9,717 nt of DNA from Acidobacteriota bacterium (GTDB taxonomy: Bacteria; Acidobacteriota; Terriglobia; Terriglobales; Acidobacteriaceae). The DNA lies in assembly GCA_021851625.1 (NCBI GenBank), contig JAJZCX010000031.1:1-9717 (forward strand). The letters run 5' to 3'. Positions 1 to 5,968 of the stretch are shown here, one piece after another (position 1 is the first letter of the stretch; every line of letters begins with the position of its first letter). The position numbers and the translations under genes are program-made. A model generated the notes under the pieces. The model saw nothing but the letters and a program-made list of their open reading frames with translations. It did not search any database and was not told the origin of the DNA.

Positions 1-172
1 GCTCAAGACCGGCGGCAATGTTGCCGCGGCCAAGGAAGTGGGCAAGCTGGTGGCCGAGCGCGCCAAGGAAAAGGGCATCACCAGTGTGGTGTTTGATCGC
101 GGCGGCTACCTGTACCACGGGCGCGTTAAGGCCTTGGCAGAGGCAGCGCGCGAAGCGGGCCTGAAATTCTAA
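1..172 (+). CDS. rplR: 50S ribosomal protein L18, C-terminal part
   Basis: This is the last 56 codons of L18, read in frame 2 and ending at TAA 170-172; the 5' end lies outside the window. L18 binds 5S rRNA together with L5 and helps place it in the central protuberance of the large subunit. The visible part holds the family's very conserved C-terminal block, with FDRGGYLYHGRVKALAEAAR followed by EAGLKF at the stop. The following gene is rpsE, the usual spc operon order. The reading is secure because the C-terminal signature is nearly invariant in bacteria. Nothing can be said about the start or the full length. Confidence 0.96.
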   Translation, partial: LKTGGNVAAAKEVGKLVAERAKEKGITSVVFDRGGYLYHGRVKALAEAAREAGLKF

Positions 173-182
173 GTTTGGAATA

Positions 183-202
183 CGGACACCTCTGCGTGTC
201 TG
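183..202 (+). promoter_or_regulatory. Small hairpin abutting the rpsE ribosome binding site
   Basis: CGGACAC (183-189) can pair with GTGTCTG (196-202) as a 7-bp stem including one G-U pair, with a six-base loop. It ends immediately before the AAAGGA Shine-Dalgarno sequence at 203-208. It may influence ribosome access or RNA stability, but a stem this short could be chance. Confidence 0.3.
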
Positions 203-218
203 AAAGGAATACCAACGG

Positions 219-728
219 ATGGCGATTGTAAAAAGGAAACTGGAAGCCGGGCAGTTCAACCTAAAAGATCAGGTGGTATCGATCAACCGCGTCACCAAGG
301 TGGTCAAGGGCGGCAAGAATATGTCGTTTGCGGCTTTGGTTGTGATTGGCGATGCAACCGCGGGCGTGGTGGGCTATGGAACCGGCAAGGCAAAAGAGGT
401 TCCGCAGGCCATTCGCAAGGGCATTGAGTCGGCCAAGAAGAATTTGGTGCGCGTGAAGTTGACCGAGACCACGATTCCGCATCCGGTGCTGGGCCATTAC
501 GGCGCAGGCCAGGTGTTGTTGAAGCCGGCTCCTGAGGGAACCGGTGTCATCGCCGGCGGCGCGGTGCGTGCTGTGATGACCTCGGCGGGCGTGCAGAATG
601 TGCTGACCAAGAGCTTGGGATCGGCGAATCCGCACAACGTGATCAAGGCAACTTTTGACGCGCTGTTGCAATTGCGCGATCGCAAAGAAGTTGCAGCACT
701 GCGCGGCAAACAGGTAGAGGAGCTATAG
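219..728 (+). CDS. rpsE: 30S ribosomal protein S5
   Basis: S5 is a primary structural protein of the small subunit. It sits near the mRNA entry and decoding region and contributes to accuracy; mutations in its N-terminal loop give spectinomycin resistance in other bacteria. The 169-residue product is close to the usual length. Residues about 16-80 form the double-stranded-RNA-binding-like N domain, with the loop NRVTKVVKGGKNMSF at 23-37 matching the spectinomycin-related segment. Residues about 88-155 form the C domain, with GHYGAGQVLLKPAPEGTGV and the NPHNVIKAT signature. The ATG at 219 is preceded by AAAGGA ten bases upstream. It follows rplR by 46 bases and is followed almost directly by rpmD, as in most spc operons. 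Confidence 0.98.
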   Translation: MAIVKRKLEAGQFNLKDQVVSINRVTKVVKGGKNMSFAALVVIGDATAGVVGYGTGKAKEVPQAIRKGIESAKKNLVRVKLTETTIPHPVLGHYGAGQVLLKPAPEGTGVIAGGAVRAVMTSAGVQNVLTKSLGSANPHNVIKATFDALLQLRDRKEVAALRGKQVEEL

Positions 729-730
729 CC

Positions 731-937
731 ATGGCGGCAAGCGCGACGGTAAAGAAGACGGCGGCCAAGATGCGGATCGAGTATTACCGTTCCGCAATCT
801 GCACGCCAGAGAAGCACAAGAGGATTGTCAGCGGTCTGGGGTTGACCCGGCTGCGGCAGGTGGTGGAGCGCGAGGATACACCCGCGATCCGCGGCATGGT
901 CAAGAAGATTCCGCACTTGGTGCGCATTCTCGCTTAA
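731..937 (+). CDS. rpmD: 50S ribosomal protein L30
   Basis: L30 is a small large-subunit protein of the ferredoxin-like L30/L7 family. The recognisable family core runs from about residue 15 to the end: an IEYYRSAICTP strand, the helix with the GLGLTRL motif (36-42), then a second helix and VKKIPHLVRI. The product is 68 residues, some 8-10 longer than the usual 58-60, because of a short Ala/Lys-rich N-terminal extension of about 13 residues. The ATG at 731 is preferred over the internal ATG at 770 because GAGGAG lies eight bases before it, inside the end of rpsE, while the internal codon has no good ribosome site. The gene begins two bases after the rpsE stop, so the two are probably translationally coupled. 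Confidence 0.96.
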   Translation: MAASATVKKTAAKMRIEYYRSAICTPEKHKRIVSGLGLTRLRQVVEREDTPAIRGMVKKIPHLVRILA

Positions 938-1007
938 GGCGAGGCGCGACCGGGTTCGACCGTTGAAGCTGCTGGCGCAGACGCTGGCAGGGAGCAGGAA
1001 GAAGACA

Positions 1008-1451
1008 ATGAATCTGTCAAAGTTACGAGCACCGAAGAACGCCAACACAGGCCGCAAGCGTATTGGACGCGGCATGGGTTCGGGCATGGGCAAGACCTCG
1101 ACCCGCGGACACAAGGGCCAGGGATCGCGCTCCGGCTCCAGCCTGATGCGCGGTTTTGAAGGCGGCCAGATGCCGCTGCACCGCCGTATGCCCAAGCGCG
1201 GCTTCACGAACATCTTCCGCACGGAATATACTGTGCTGAACCTGGACCGCATTGCAGAGACGGGCGAGAAGGACTTGACCTATGACAAGCTGGTCGCGTT
1301 GCGCTTGGTGCGCAAGCGCGATGCGCTGGTCAAGATTCTGGGCGTGGGCGAGCTGAAAACAGCCGTCACCGTGTACGCGCACAAGTTCTCCAAGACGGCG
1401 CAGGAAAAGATCGAAAAGGCAGGCGGCAAAGCTGTTTTGATCGCAGAGTAA
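1008..1451 (+). CDS. rplO: 50S ribosomal protein L15
   Basis: L15 is a late-assembling large-subunit protein that reaches into the core of 23S rRNA through a glycine- and arginine-rich N-terminal tail. The 147-residue product shows this tail at about 15-65 (KRIGRGMGSGMGKTSTRGHK, GFEGGQMPLHRR, MPKRGF), followed by the globular domain with the ILGVGEL segment (110-116) and the C-terminal AHKFSKTAQEKIEKAGG. The ATG at 1008 is chosen because the family begins MNLSKLRAP and an AGGA site lies eight bases upstream. An in-frame TTG at 963 would add 15 residues unlike any L15. The gene lies 70 bases after rpmD and 21 bases before secY, the standard spc order. Confidence 0.97.
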   Translation: MNLSKLRAPKNANTGRKRIGRGMGSGMGKTSTRGHKGQGSRSGSSLMRGFEGGQMPLHRRMPKRGFTNIFRTEYTVLNLDRIAETGEKDLTYDKLVALRLVRKRDALVKILGVGELKTAVTVYAHKFSKTAQEKIEKAGGKAVLIAE

Positions 1452-1472
1452 CGGGAGTAAGCAGGGGAACCC

Positions 1473-2882
1473 ATGCTGGAAAAACTGGCCAACATCTTTC
1501 GCATTCCAGAATTGCGCAGCCGCATTCTTTTTACGGCGGGCATTCTGTTTGTCTACCGGCTGGGTTCACACATCCCCACCCCTGGCATCAACACCCAACT
1601 GCTGGAGCAGTTCTTCCAACAGCAGAGCGGCAGCGCTCTCGGCTTGGTGGATATGTTCAGCGGCGGCAATCTGCGTCGGTTGACGGTCTTCGCGCTCGGC
1701 ATCATGCCGTACATCACCGCGTCGATTATTTTCCAATTGTTGGGCGTGGTCTATGAGCCGCTGGCCCGTCTGCAAAAAGAAGGCGATCTGGGTCGCAAGA
1801 AGATCACGCAGTGGACGCGCTACCTGACGGTCGGCCTCGGCGTGGTGCAATCCTTCGCCATCGCCTTGACGCTGGTGCATGGTTCGAGCAGCGTTCCCTA
1901 CGTCACACATCCCGGCGTCGGCTTTGTGCTGATGACCGTCTTGACGCTGACCACGGGCACCACGTTCATCATGTGGCTGGGGGAGCAGATTACAGATCGC
2001 GGCATCGGCGAAGGCATGAGCTTGCTCATCTTTTCCGGCATCGTGGTGGGTCTGCCGCGTGGCGTTGAAGATCTGGTGCAAAAAGTTCACACGCAGGCAT
2101 GGGGAGCTTTCACTGTTCCCGCCATGCTGCTGCTCATCTTTATGATGGCCGCCGTCGTGGCCTTCATCGTCTTTGTCGAGCGCAGCGAGCGCCGCATTCC
2201 TGTGCAGTACGCCAAGCGCATTGTGGGACGTCGCCTGATGGGCGGCCAGTCCACGCACCTGCCGCTGCGCGTCAACTCCGGCGGCGTGATGCCGGTCATC
2301 TTCGCTGCGTCGATTCTCTCCGCGCCGCTCTTGATGGCCAACGCCACCGTCTTCGGCTACTCCTTTCACGACAGCCGCTTCTTTGGCCCGATCTTTGAGG
2401 CCCTGCGTGCAGGCGAACCGTGGTACGAGTTGCTCTATATTCTGGCGATCGTCTTCTTCGCCTATTTTTATATTTCGATCATCTTCCGCCCGGACGACAT
2501 TGCCGACAACATGCGCAAGTATGGCGGCTTCATTCCCGGCATTCGTCCCGGCAAGCGCACGGCAGATTTCGTCAACGATATTCTGACGCGCATTACGCTC
2601 ATCGGTGCCTTGTATTTGGTGATCGTCTCCCTGATTCCGCAAATTCTCATCAGCGGTATTCATCTGAACCACCTGTGGTTGTTAGGGCCGTTCTTTGACA
2701 ACCTACCCACGTGGGTCACCAATGGACTGGGCTTCAACTTCTACTTCGGCGGCACTTCGCTACTGATTGTCGTCGGCGTGGCCATGGACACGGTCAATAA
2801 GGTGGAGGCGCACCTCATCATGCGCCATTACGACAGCTTCTCCGGCAAGAGCGCGCGCATTCGCGGGAGACGTTCCTGGTAA
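1473..2882 (+). CDS. secY: Preprotein translocase channel subunit SecY
   Basis: SecY forms the protein-conducting channel of the Sec translocon in the inner membrane, with SecE and SecG, and receives substrates from SecA or from ribosomes. The 469-residue product has about ten hydrophobic segments, roughly at 18-34, 72-92, 118-136, 150-170, 183-195, 215-236, 270-292, 318-338, 372-394 and 426-442. Family marks include GSHIPTPGIN after TM1, the MPYITASIIFQLL segment near 78-90, the basic cytosolic C4 loop (ERSERRIPVQYAKR, 236-249) and the C5 loop (MRKYGGFIPGIRPGKRT, 347-363) that contact SecA and the ribosome. CAGGGG lies a few bases before the ATG. The stop TAA overlaps the adk start by one base, suggesting coupled translation. 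Its length is at the upper end of the normal range. Confidence 0.98.
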   Translation: MLEKLANIFRIPELRSRILFTAGILFVYRLGSHIPTPGINTQLLEQFFQQQSGSALGLVDMFSGGNLRRLTVFALGIMPYITASIIFQLLGVVYEPLARLQKEGDLGRKKITQWTRYLTVGLGVVQSFAIALTLVHGSSSVPYVTHPGVGFVLMTVLTLTTGTTFIMWLGEQITDRGIGEGMSLLIFSGIVVGLPRGVEDLVQKVHTQAWGAFTVPAMLLLIFMMAAVVAFIVFVERSERRIPVQYAKRIVGRRLMGGQSTHLPLRVNSGGVMPVIFAASILSAPLLMANATVFGYSFHDSRFFGPIFEALRAGEPWYELLYILAIVFFAYFYISIIFRPDDIADNMRKYGGFIPGIRPGKRTADFVNDILTRITLIGALYLVIVSLIPQILISGIHLNHLWLLGPFFDNLPTWVTNGLGFNFYFGGTSLLIVVGVAMDTVNKVEAHLIMRHYDSFSGKSARIRGRRSW

Positions 2883-3646
2883 TGCCGGTGGCGCAGCAGG
2901 AGATGGATTTGAGCGGGCACGCATTAGGCAACGCATCCGTGCAGCTTGCTGCTCCCGGCCCCATTCTGTTGCTGGGCGCACCCGGCGCAGGCAAGGGAAC
3001 GCAGGCCAAGACGCTGATGGCGGCTTGGAGCATTCCGCAGATCTCCACGGGCGATATTCTGCGCGGCCTGCGCAACGATCCAGCCAAGGCAGACTCGCCG
3101 CTCGGCCAACAAGTGCGCGCGGCCATGGACGCTGGCAAGCTGGTCTCCGACGCGCTAGTGGAGCAATTGGTGCTCGACCGGCTGGCGCAGCCAGACACGC
3201 AGCGCGGCTACATTTTGGATGGATTTCCCCGCACATTGGCTCAAGCGACATGGCTGGACGGCAAGCTGGAATCTGCGCAGCAGACCTCGGCAACCAGCGG
3301 TGCGGCGCAGCCCGTGATTGCTGTGATGGTGCGGGTTGGCTATACTACGTTAATGCGCCGGACAACGGGACGGCGCACCTGTCCGCGGTGCTCCCGGATT
3401 TACAACATCTTCTTTCAGCCGCCGCAACAGCCGGGCCGCTGCGACGTGGATGGCGTGGAACTGGTGCAGCGCGCCGACGATCAGGAAGATGTCTTCGCCG
3501 AGCGACTGCGCACGTATGAATCGCAGACCGCGCCGGTGGTGGAACATTATCGCGCCTTGGGACGCTTTGCCGAGGTCGATGGCGAGCAGGCGATGGATGC
3601 GGTGAGCGCTAGCGTGATGCAGGCCATCGTTCGGTTGCGGGGTTAA
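2882..3646 (+). CDS. adk: Adenylate kinase with zinc-type LID domain and N-terminal extension
   Basis: Adenylate kinase converts ATP plus AMP into two ADP in the cytoplasm and so balances adenylate charge. The P-loop is GAPGAGKGT at 32-40, the AMP-binding part contains ISTGDILR (54-61), and DGFPRT lies at 113-118. The LID domain follows GRRTCPRC. It carries a zinc ligand set C167-x2-C170-x16-C187-x2-D190, the same spacing as the Cys-Cys-Cys-Asp set of the Bacillus subtilis enzyme. The 254-residue protein is longer than the usual 210-220. Much of the excess is a 31-residue leader before the P-loop, where most family members have fewer than ten residues. The ATG at 2882 overlaps the secY stop and has GGGAG about 12 bases upstream; an in-frame ATG at 2903 is an alternative with SD-like GGAG too close to it. 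The secY-adk-map order is common in many phyla. Confidence 0.96.
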   Translation: MPVAQQEMDLSGHALGNASVQLAAPGPILLLGAPGAGKGTQAKTLMAAWSIPQISTGDILRGLRNDPAKADSPLGQQVRAAMDAGKLVSDALVEQLVLDRLAQPDTQRGYILDGFPRTLAQATWLDGKLESAQQTSATSGAAQPVIAVMVRVGYTTLMRRTTGRRTCPRCSRIYNIFFQPPQQPGRCDVDGVELVQRADDQEDVFAERLRTYESQTAPVVEHYRALGRFAEVDGEQAMDAVSASVMQAIVRLRG

Positions 3647-3652
3647 CGCGCC

Positions 3653-4402
3653 ATGGCGATTGTGATGCGCACGCCGCAGGAGATTGCCAAGATGCGGCAG
3701 AGTGGCATCGCTCTGCGTGCGGTGTTGGATGCGGTGCGGGCGGCGGTGGAGCCGGGCTGCACCACGATGGATTTGGAGCGGGTGGCCGAGGCCAAGATCG
3801 CCGAAACCGGTGGCAAGGCGGCTTTCAAGGGTTACCACGGGTATCCGCGGGTGCTGTGCACCTCGGTGAATCAAGAGGTGGTGCACGGCATCCCCTCGAA
3901 GAAGAATACGCTGCGCGCAGGCGATATTGTTTCGGTCGATTGCGGCGTGATTCTGGACGGATATTATTCTGACTCGGCGATGACGGTGCCCGTGGGCAAA
4001 GTAACGCTGGAGGCGGAGAAGTTGTTGGCTGTAACCGAGGCCTCGCTGGCCAGTGCGATTGCCGTCGTCCGTGTTGGGACGCATTTGGGCGATGTGGGCG
4101 CAGCGGTGCAGGATGTGGTCGAGGCCGCAGGCTTCAGCGTGGTGCGAGAGTTTGTGGGCCACGGCATTGGAACCAGCCTGCATGAGGATCCGCAGGTGCC
4201 GAATTATGGCAGACGCGGTATTGGCATCAAGCTGCGCGAGGGCATGGTGCTCGCCATTGAGCCGATGGTGAATGTGGGCAAGGCTGAGGTGCGCGTGCTG
4301 GAAGATGGCTGGACGGCAGTGACCGTCGATGGCAGTCTGAGCGCGCACTTTGAGCACACAGTGGCGGTTACGGCGGATGGTGCCGTGGTGCTGACCGCAT
4401 AA
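3653..4402 (+). CDS. map: Methionine aminopeptidase, type I
   Basis: Map removes the initiator methionine from nascent proteins whose second residue is small, working at the ribosome exit tunnel in the cytoplasm. The 249-residue product is a single pita-bread domain. All five metal ligands of type I enzymes are visible with one-residue offset from Escherichia coli numbering: D96, D107, H170, E203 and E234. The catalytic histidines H78 (VVHGI) and H177 (LHED) are also present. There is no N-terminal zinc-finger extension and no type II insertion, so it is a type Ia-like short form. The ATG at 3653 aligns with the family start (MAI.MRTPQEIAKM). The only upstream G-rich run is about eleven bases away and weak, so coupling to adk, six bases upstream, may help translation. 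Confidence 0.98.
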   Translation: MAIVMRTPQEIAKMRQSGIALRAVLDAVRAAVEPGCTTMDLERVAEAKIAETGGKAAFKGYHGYPRVLCTSVNQEVVHGIPSKKNTLRAGDIVSVDCGVILDGYYSDSAMTVPVGKVTLEAEKLLAVTEASLASAIAVVRVGTHLGDVGAAVQDVVEAAGFSVVREFVGHGIGTSLHEDPQVPNYGRRGIGIKLREGMVLAIEPMVNVGKAEVRVLEDGWTAVTVDGSLSAHFEHTVAVTADGAVVLTA

Positions 4403-4460
4403 AGTTTCCCGCAAGGGAGCCAACGCAGCAGGAGTTCAGGTTCGCCAGCGCGAGCCGGAA

Positions 4461-4466
4461 GCAGGA
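4461..4466 (+). promoter_or_regulatory. Ribosome binding site that supports the TTG start of infA
   Basis: GCAGGA lies six bases before TTG 4473-4475. The next in-frame ATG, at 4500, would remove the first strand of IF-1, so this site and the family alignment together fix a TTG start. Confidence 0.7.
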
Positions 4467-4472
4467 CACCGA

Positions 4473-4691
4473 TTGTCGAAGGAAGATGCAATTGAGGTAA
4501 TGGCAACGGTCATCGAGACCTTGCCAAACGCGACGTTCCGGGTGGAACTGGAGAACAAGCACCAGGTGTTGGCGCATGTCTCCGGGCGCATGAGGAAGAA
4601 CTTCATTCGCATTCTGCCGGGCGACAAGGTTGCCGTGGAGCTGAGTCCGTATGATCTGAACCGCGGACGCATCGTGTACCGCTATCGCTAG
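4473..4691 (+). CDS. infA: Translation initiation factor IF-1
   Basis: IF-1 binds the A site of the 30S subunit, blocks early tRNA entry there and strengthens the action of IF-2 and IF-3. The product is exactly 72 residues, the standard length, and is a single OB-fold (S1-like) domain. Typical motifs are SKEDAIEV at the start, ETLPNATFRVELEN (15-28), the RNA-contacting SGRMRKNFIRILPGDKV (37-53), and SPYDLNRGRIVYR near the end. The start codon is TTG, supported by GCAGGA six bases upstream and by full-length alignment to the family. It lies 70 bases after map and 47 before rpmJ. The map-infA-rpmJ-rpsM order is the same as in Bacillus-type clusters and differs from enterobacteria, where infA is elsewhere. 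Confidence 0.97.
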   Translation: MSKEDAIEVMATVIETLPNATFRVELENKHQVLAHVSGRMRKNFIRILPGDKVAVELSPYDLNRGRIVYRYR

Positions 4692-4738
4692 CCGGTGCAC
4701 GCAGCAATGCAGTGGGAAGACAAGGGTAGGTTGAAAAT

Positions 4739-4852
4739 ATGAAGGTTCGAGCTTCGGTCAAAAAGATTTGTGACAAGTGCAAGATCGTGCACCGCCGTGG
4801 GGTGGTACGCGTGATCTGCGAAAACACCAAGCACAAGCAGCGCCAGGGCTAA
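4739..4852 (+). CDS. rpmJ: 50S ribosomal protein L36, zinc-binding form
   Basis: L36 is the smallest large-subunit protein and helps organise 23S rRNA helices near the peptidyl transferase base. The 37-residue product starts MKVRASVKKIC and ends NTKHKQRQG, the canonical length and sequence pattern. It carries the zinc ribbon C11-x2-C14-x12-C27-x4-H32, so this is the zinc-containing C+ version. No zinc-free paralogue is visible in the window. The ATG at 4739 has a GGGTAGG ribosome site about eight bases upstream. It lies between infA and rpsM, the usual Gram-positive-like order. Confidence 0.96.
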   Translation: MKVRASVKKICDKCKIVHRRGVVRVICENTKHKQRQG

Positions 4853-5025
4853 GGCTAGGGCGCGCGTTTGCGCTGGAGTCCATCGGGCTAGTTAGCCGTA
4901 GAAAGGCTTGCGATGAACCCGCTGGAATCCATTCACTGCTGTGGACGGAGGCAATCCATCGCCCACAGCCACACCGCCGCACCGGGGCCAAGCCGTGGCG
5001 CGGCAAGCAAAAAGAAGGGTACAGT
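4853..5025 (+). promoter_or_regulatory. 173-base leader before rpsM with short repeats and a weak hairpin
   Basis: This non-coding gap is long for an otherwise compact cluster. CGCTGGAGTCCATC (4871-4884) recurs with two changes at 4920-4933, and a third shorter AATCCATCG occurs at 4953-4961. GCTGTGG (4938-4944) can pair with CCACAGC (4963-4969), giving a 7-bp stem with an 18-base loop. I see no convincing sigma-70 promoter. In enterobacteria the S13 leader is where S4 represses the alpha operon, which makes the position suggestive, but no S4 pseudoknot was recognised here. Confidence 0.35.
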
Positions 5026-5412
5026 ATGGCACGTATTGCAGGCGTCGATCTGCCGCGGAACAAGCAGGCACGCATCGCGCTGACGTACATTTTCGGCATC
5101 GGCGACGCACGCGCGCAGCGGATTCTGACCGCGGCCAGCGTGGAGCCGACGAAAAAGATGCAGGACTTGGGCGAGGATGAACTGAACCGCATCCGCCAGG
5201 TCATCGAGGGCGAAGGCCAGGTCGAAGGCGACCTGCGCAAGGATATCTCGTTGAACATCAAGCGCCTGATTGAGATTCAGTCCTACCGTGGCCTGCGCCA
5301 CCGCAAGAACCTTCCGGTTCGCGGTCAGCGCTCGCACACCAATGCGCGCACCCGTAAAGGTCCGCGCAAGGGCACGGTATCCAACAAGAAGAAAGCGACG
5401 GCGAAGACCTAA
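5026..5412 (+). CDS. rpsM: 30S ribosomal protein S13
   Basis: S13 sits in the head of the small subunit, contacts the large subunit through bridge B1 and touches the P-site tRNA with its C-terminal tail. The 128-residue product starts MARIAGVDLPRNK and contains the helix-two-turn-helix region with YIFGIG (21-26), the ISLNIKRL helix (74-81) and the family signature RGLRHRKNLPVRGQR at 88-102, followed by a lysine-rich tail. The ATG at 5026 is preceded by AGAAGGG. The same frame stays open upstream to about 4777, through rpmJ in another frame, but that part has no S13 similarity. The TAA stop overlaps the rpsK ATG by one base, so S13 and S11 are probably translationally coupled. Confidence 0.98.
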   Translation: MARIAGVDLPRNKQARIALTYIFGIGDARAQRILTAASVEPTKKMQDLGEDELNRIRQVIEGEGQVEGDLRKDISLNIKRLIEIQSYRGLRHRKNLPVRGQRSHTNARTRKGPRKGTVSNKKKATAKT

Positions 5413-5834
5413 TGGCAAAAGCACAAGCAGCAGGCGCTGCCGGCAAGGCCGCCAAAAACAAAAAGTTCAAGAAGCGCGAGCGCAAGAATGTTCCCTACGG
5501 TTTGGTGTTCATTCAGGCGACGTTCAACAATACCATCGTGACCATCACCGACGGCCAGGGCAACACGATTTCGTGGAAAAGCTCCGGCTCGCTCGGCTTC
5601 CGCGGCTCGCGCAAGGGCACTCCCTTTGCCGCGCAGCAGGCGGCGGTGAACGCGGCCAACCAAGCGCGCGAGCACGGCCTGCGCGTGGTGGATGTGCGCG
5701 TCAGCGGTCCTGGCTCCGGTCGTGAGTCGGCGATTCGCGCGCTGGGAACGGCGGGCATTGAGGTTCGCTCCATTCGTGACGTGACGCCGGTGCCGCACAA
5801 CGGCTGCCGTCCGCCCAAGCGCCGCCGCGTCTAA
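5412..5834 (+). CDS. rpsK: 30S ribosomal protein S11
   Basis: S11 lies on the platform of the small subunit near the E site and the mRNA exit, where it works with S18 and S21. The 140-residue product has a basic, alanine- and lysine-rich N-terminal tail (1-26) and the core with NVPYGLVFIQATFNNTIVT (26-44), SSGSLGFRGSRKGTP (57-71), VSGPGSGRESAIRAL (97-111) and the C-terminal block DVTPVPHNGCRPPKRRRV (123-140). The N130-G131 pair corresponds to the Asn-Gly site reported to form isoaspartate in Escherichia coli S11. The tail is about ten residues longer than in enterobacteria. The start overlaps the rpsM stop by one base. A 134-base structured gap separates it from rpsD. Confidence 0.98.
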   Translation: MAKAQAAGAAGKAAKNKKFKKRERKNVPYGLVFIQATFNNTIVTITDGQGNTISWKSSGSLGFRGSRKGTPFAAQQAAVNAANQAREHGLRVVDVRVSGPGSGRESAIRALGTAGIEVRSIRDVTPVPHNGCRPPKRRRV

Positions 5835-5854
5835 CGCGGTAAAATAAACCTTGA

Positions 5855-5889
5855 CGCGCCCGTTGCTCCCTTGGGGAGGGATGGGCGCG
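5855..5889 (+). promoter_or_regulatory. Two-part hairpin in the rpsK-rpsD gap
   Basis: CGCGCCC (5855-5861) pairs perfectly with GGGCGCG (5883-5889). Inside it, after a 4x4 internal loop, CTCCC (5866-5870) pairs with GGGAG (5874-5878) around a three-base loop. No U-tract follows, so it is not a standard terminator. It may be a regulatory or processing element for the rpsD-rpoA-rplQ part of the transcript. Confidence 0.5.
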
Positions 5890-5909
5890 CCGCAGACTGT
5901 ACATTTGCG

Positions 5910-5944
5910 GATCGGGACGAAGGGTTGCCACCCGTAAACCGATC
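5910..5944 (+). promoter_or_regulatory. Second hairpin upstream of rpsD
   Basis: GATCGG (5910-5915) pairs with CCGATC (5939-5944), enclosing an inner GGGT (5922-5925) / ACCC (5930-5933) stem with a four-base loop. It ends 12 bases before the rpsD Shine-Dalgarno sequence. With the hairpin at 5855-5889 it forms a structured leader that could be a target for S4 autoregulation; this is inference. Confidence 0.42.
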
Positions 5945-5956
5945 GGCCCCAGCACC

Positions 5957-5962
5957 TAGGAG
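5957..5962 (+). promoter_or_regulatory. Ribosome binding site that fixes the TTG start of rpsD
   Basis: TAGGAG lies six bases before TTG 5969-5971. The family N terminus MARYTGP begins exactly at this TTG, and no ATG is available near it in frame. Confidence 0.8.
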
Positions 5963-5968
5963 ATTCCA

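Noticed and set aside
1566..2672. Long open frame of 368 codons antisense to secY
   Set aside because: It lies wholly opposite a clear secY gene. Its His/Gln/Arg/Ala-rich composition is typical of the reverse of GC-rich codons, and no domain or ribosome site is seen.
3350..4423. Long open frame of 357 codons antisense to adk and map
   Set aside because: It spans two real genes on the other strand and has the same low-complexity His/Arg-rich shadow composition, with no motif.
4777..5025. In-frame upstream extension of rpsM by 83 codons
   Set aside because: The extension overlaps rpmJ in another frame and has no S13 similarity. The ATG at 5026 has a good ribosome site and the exact family start.
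5851..5879. TTGACG as a possible -35 box in front of rpsD
   Set aside because: The sequence at the right distance for a -10 box is GGGAGG, which is not a plausible match, and the bases lie within a hairpin.
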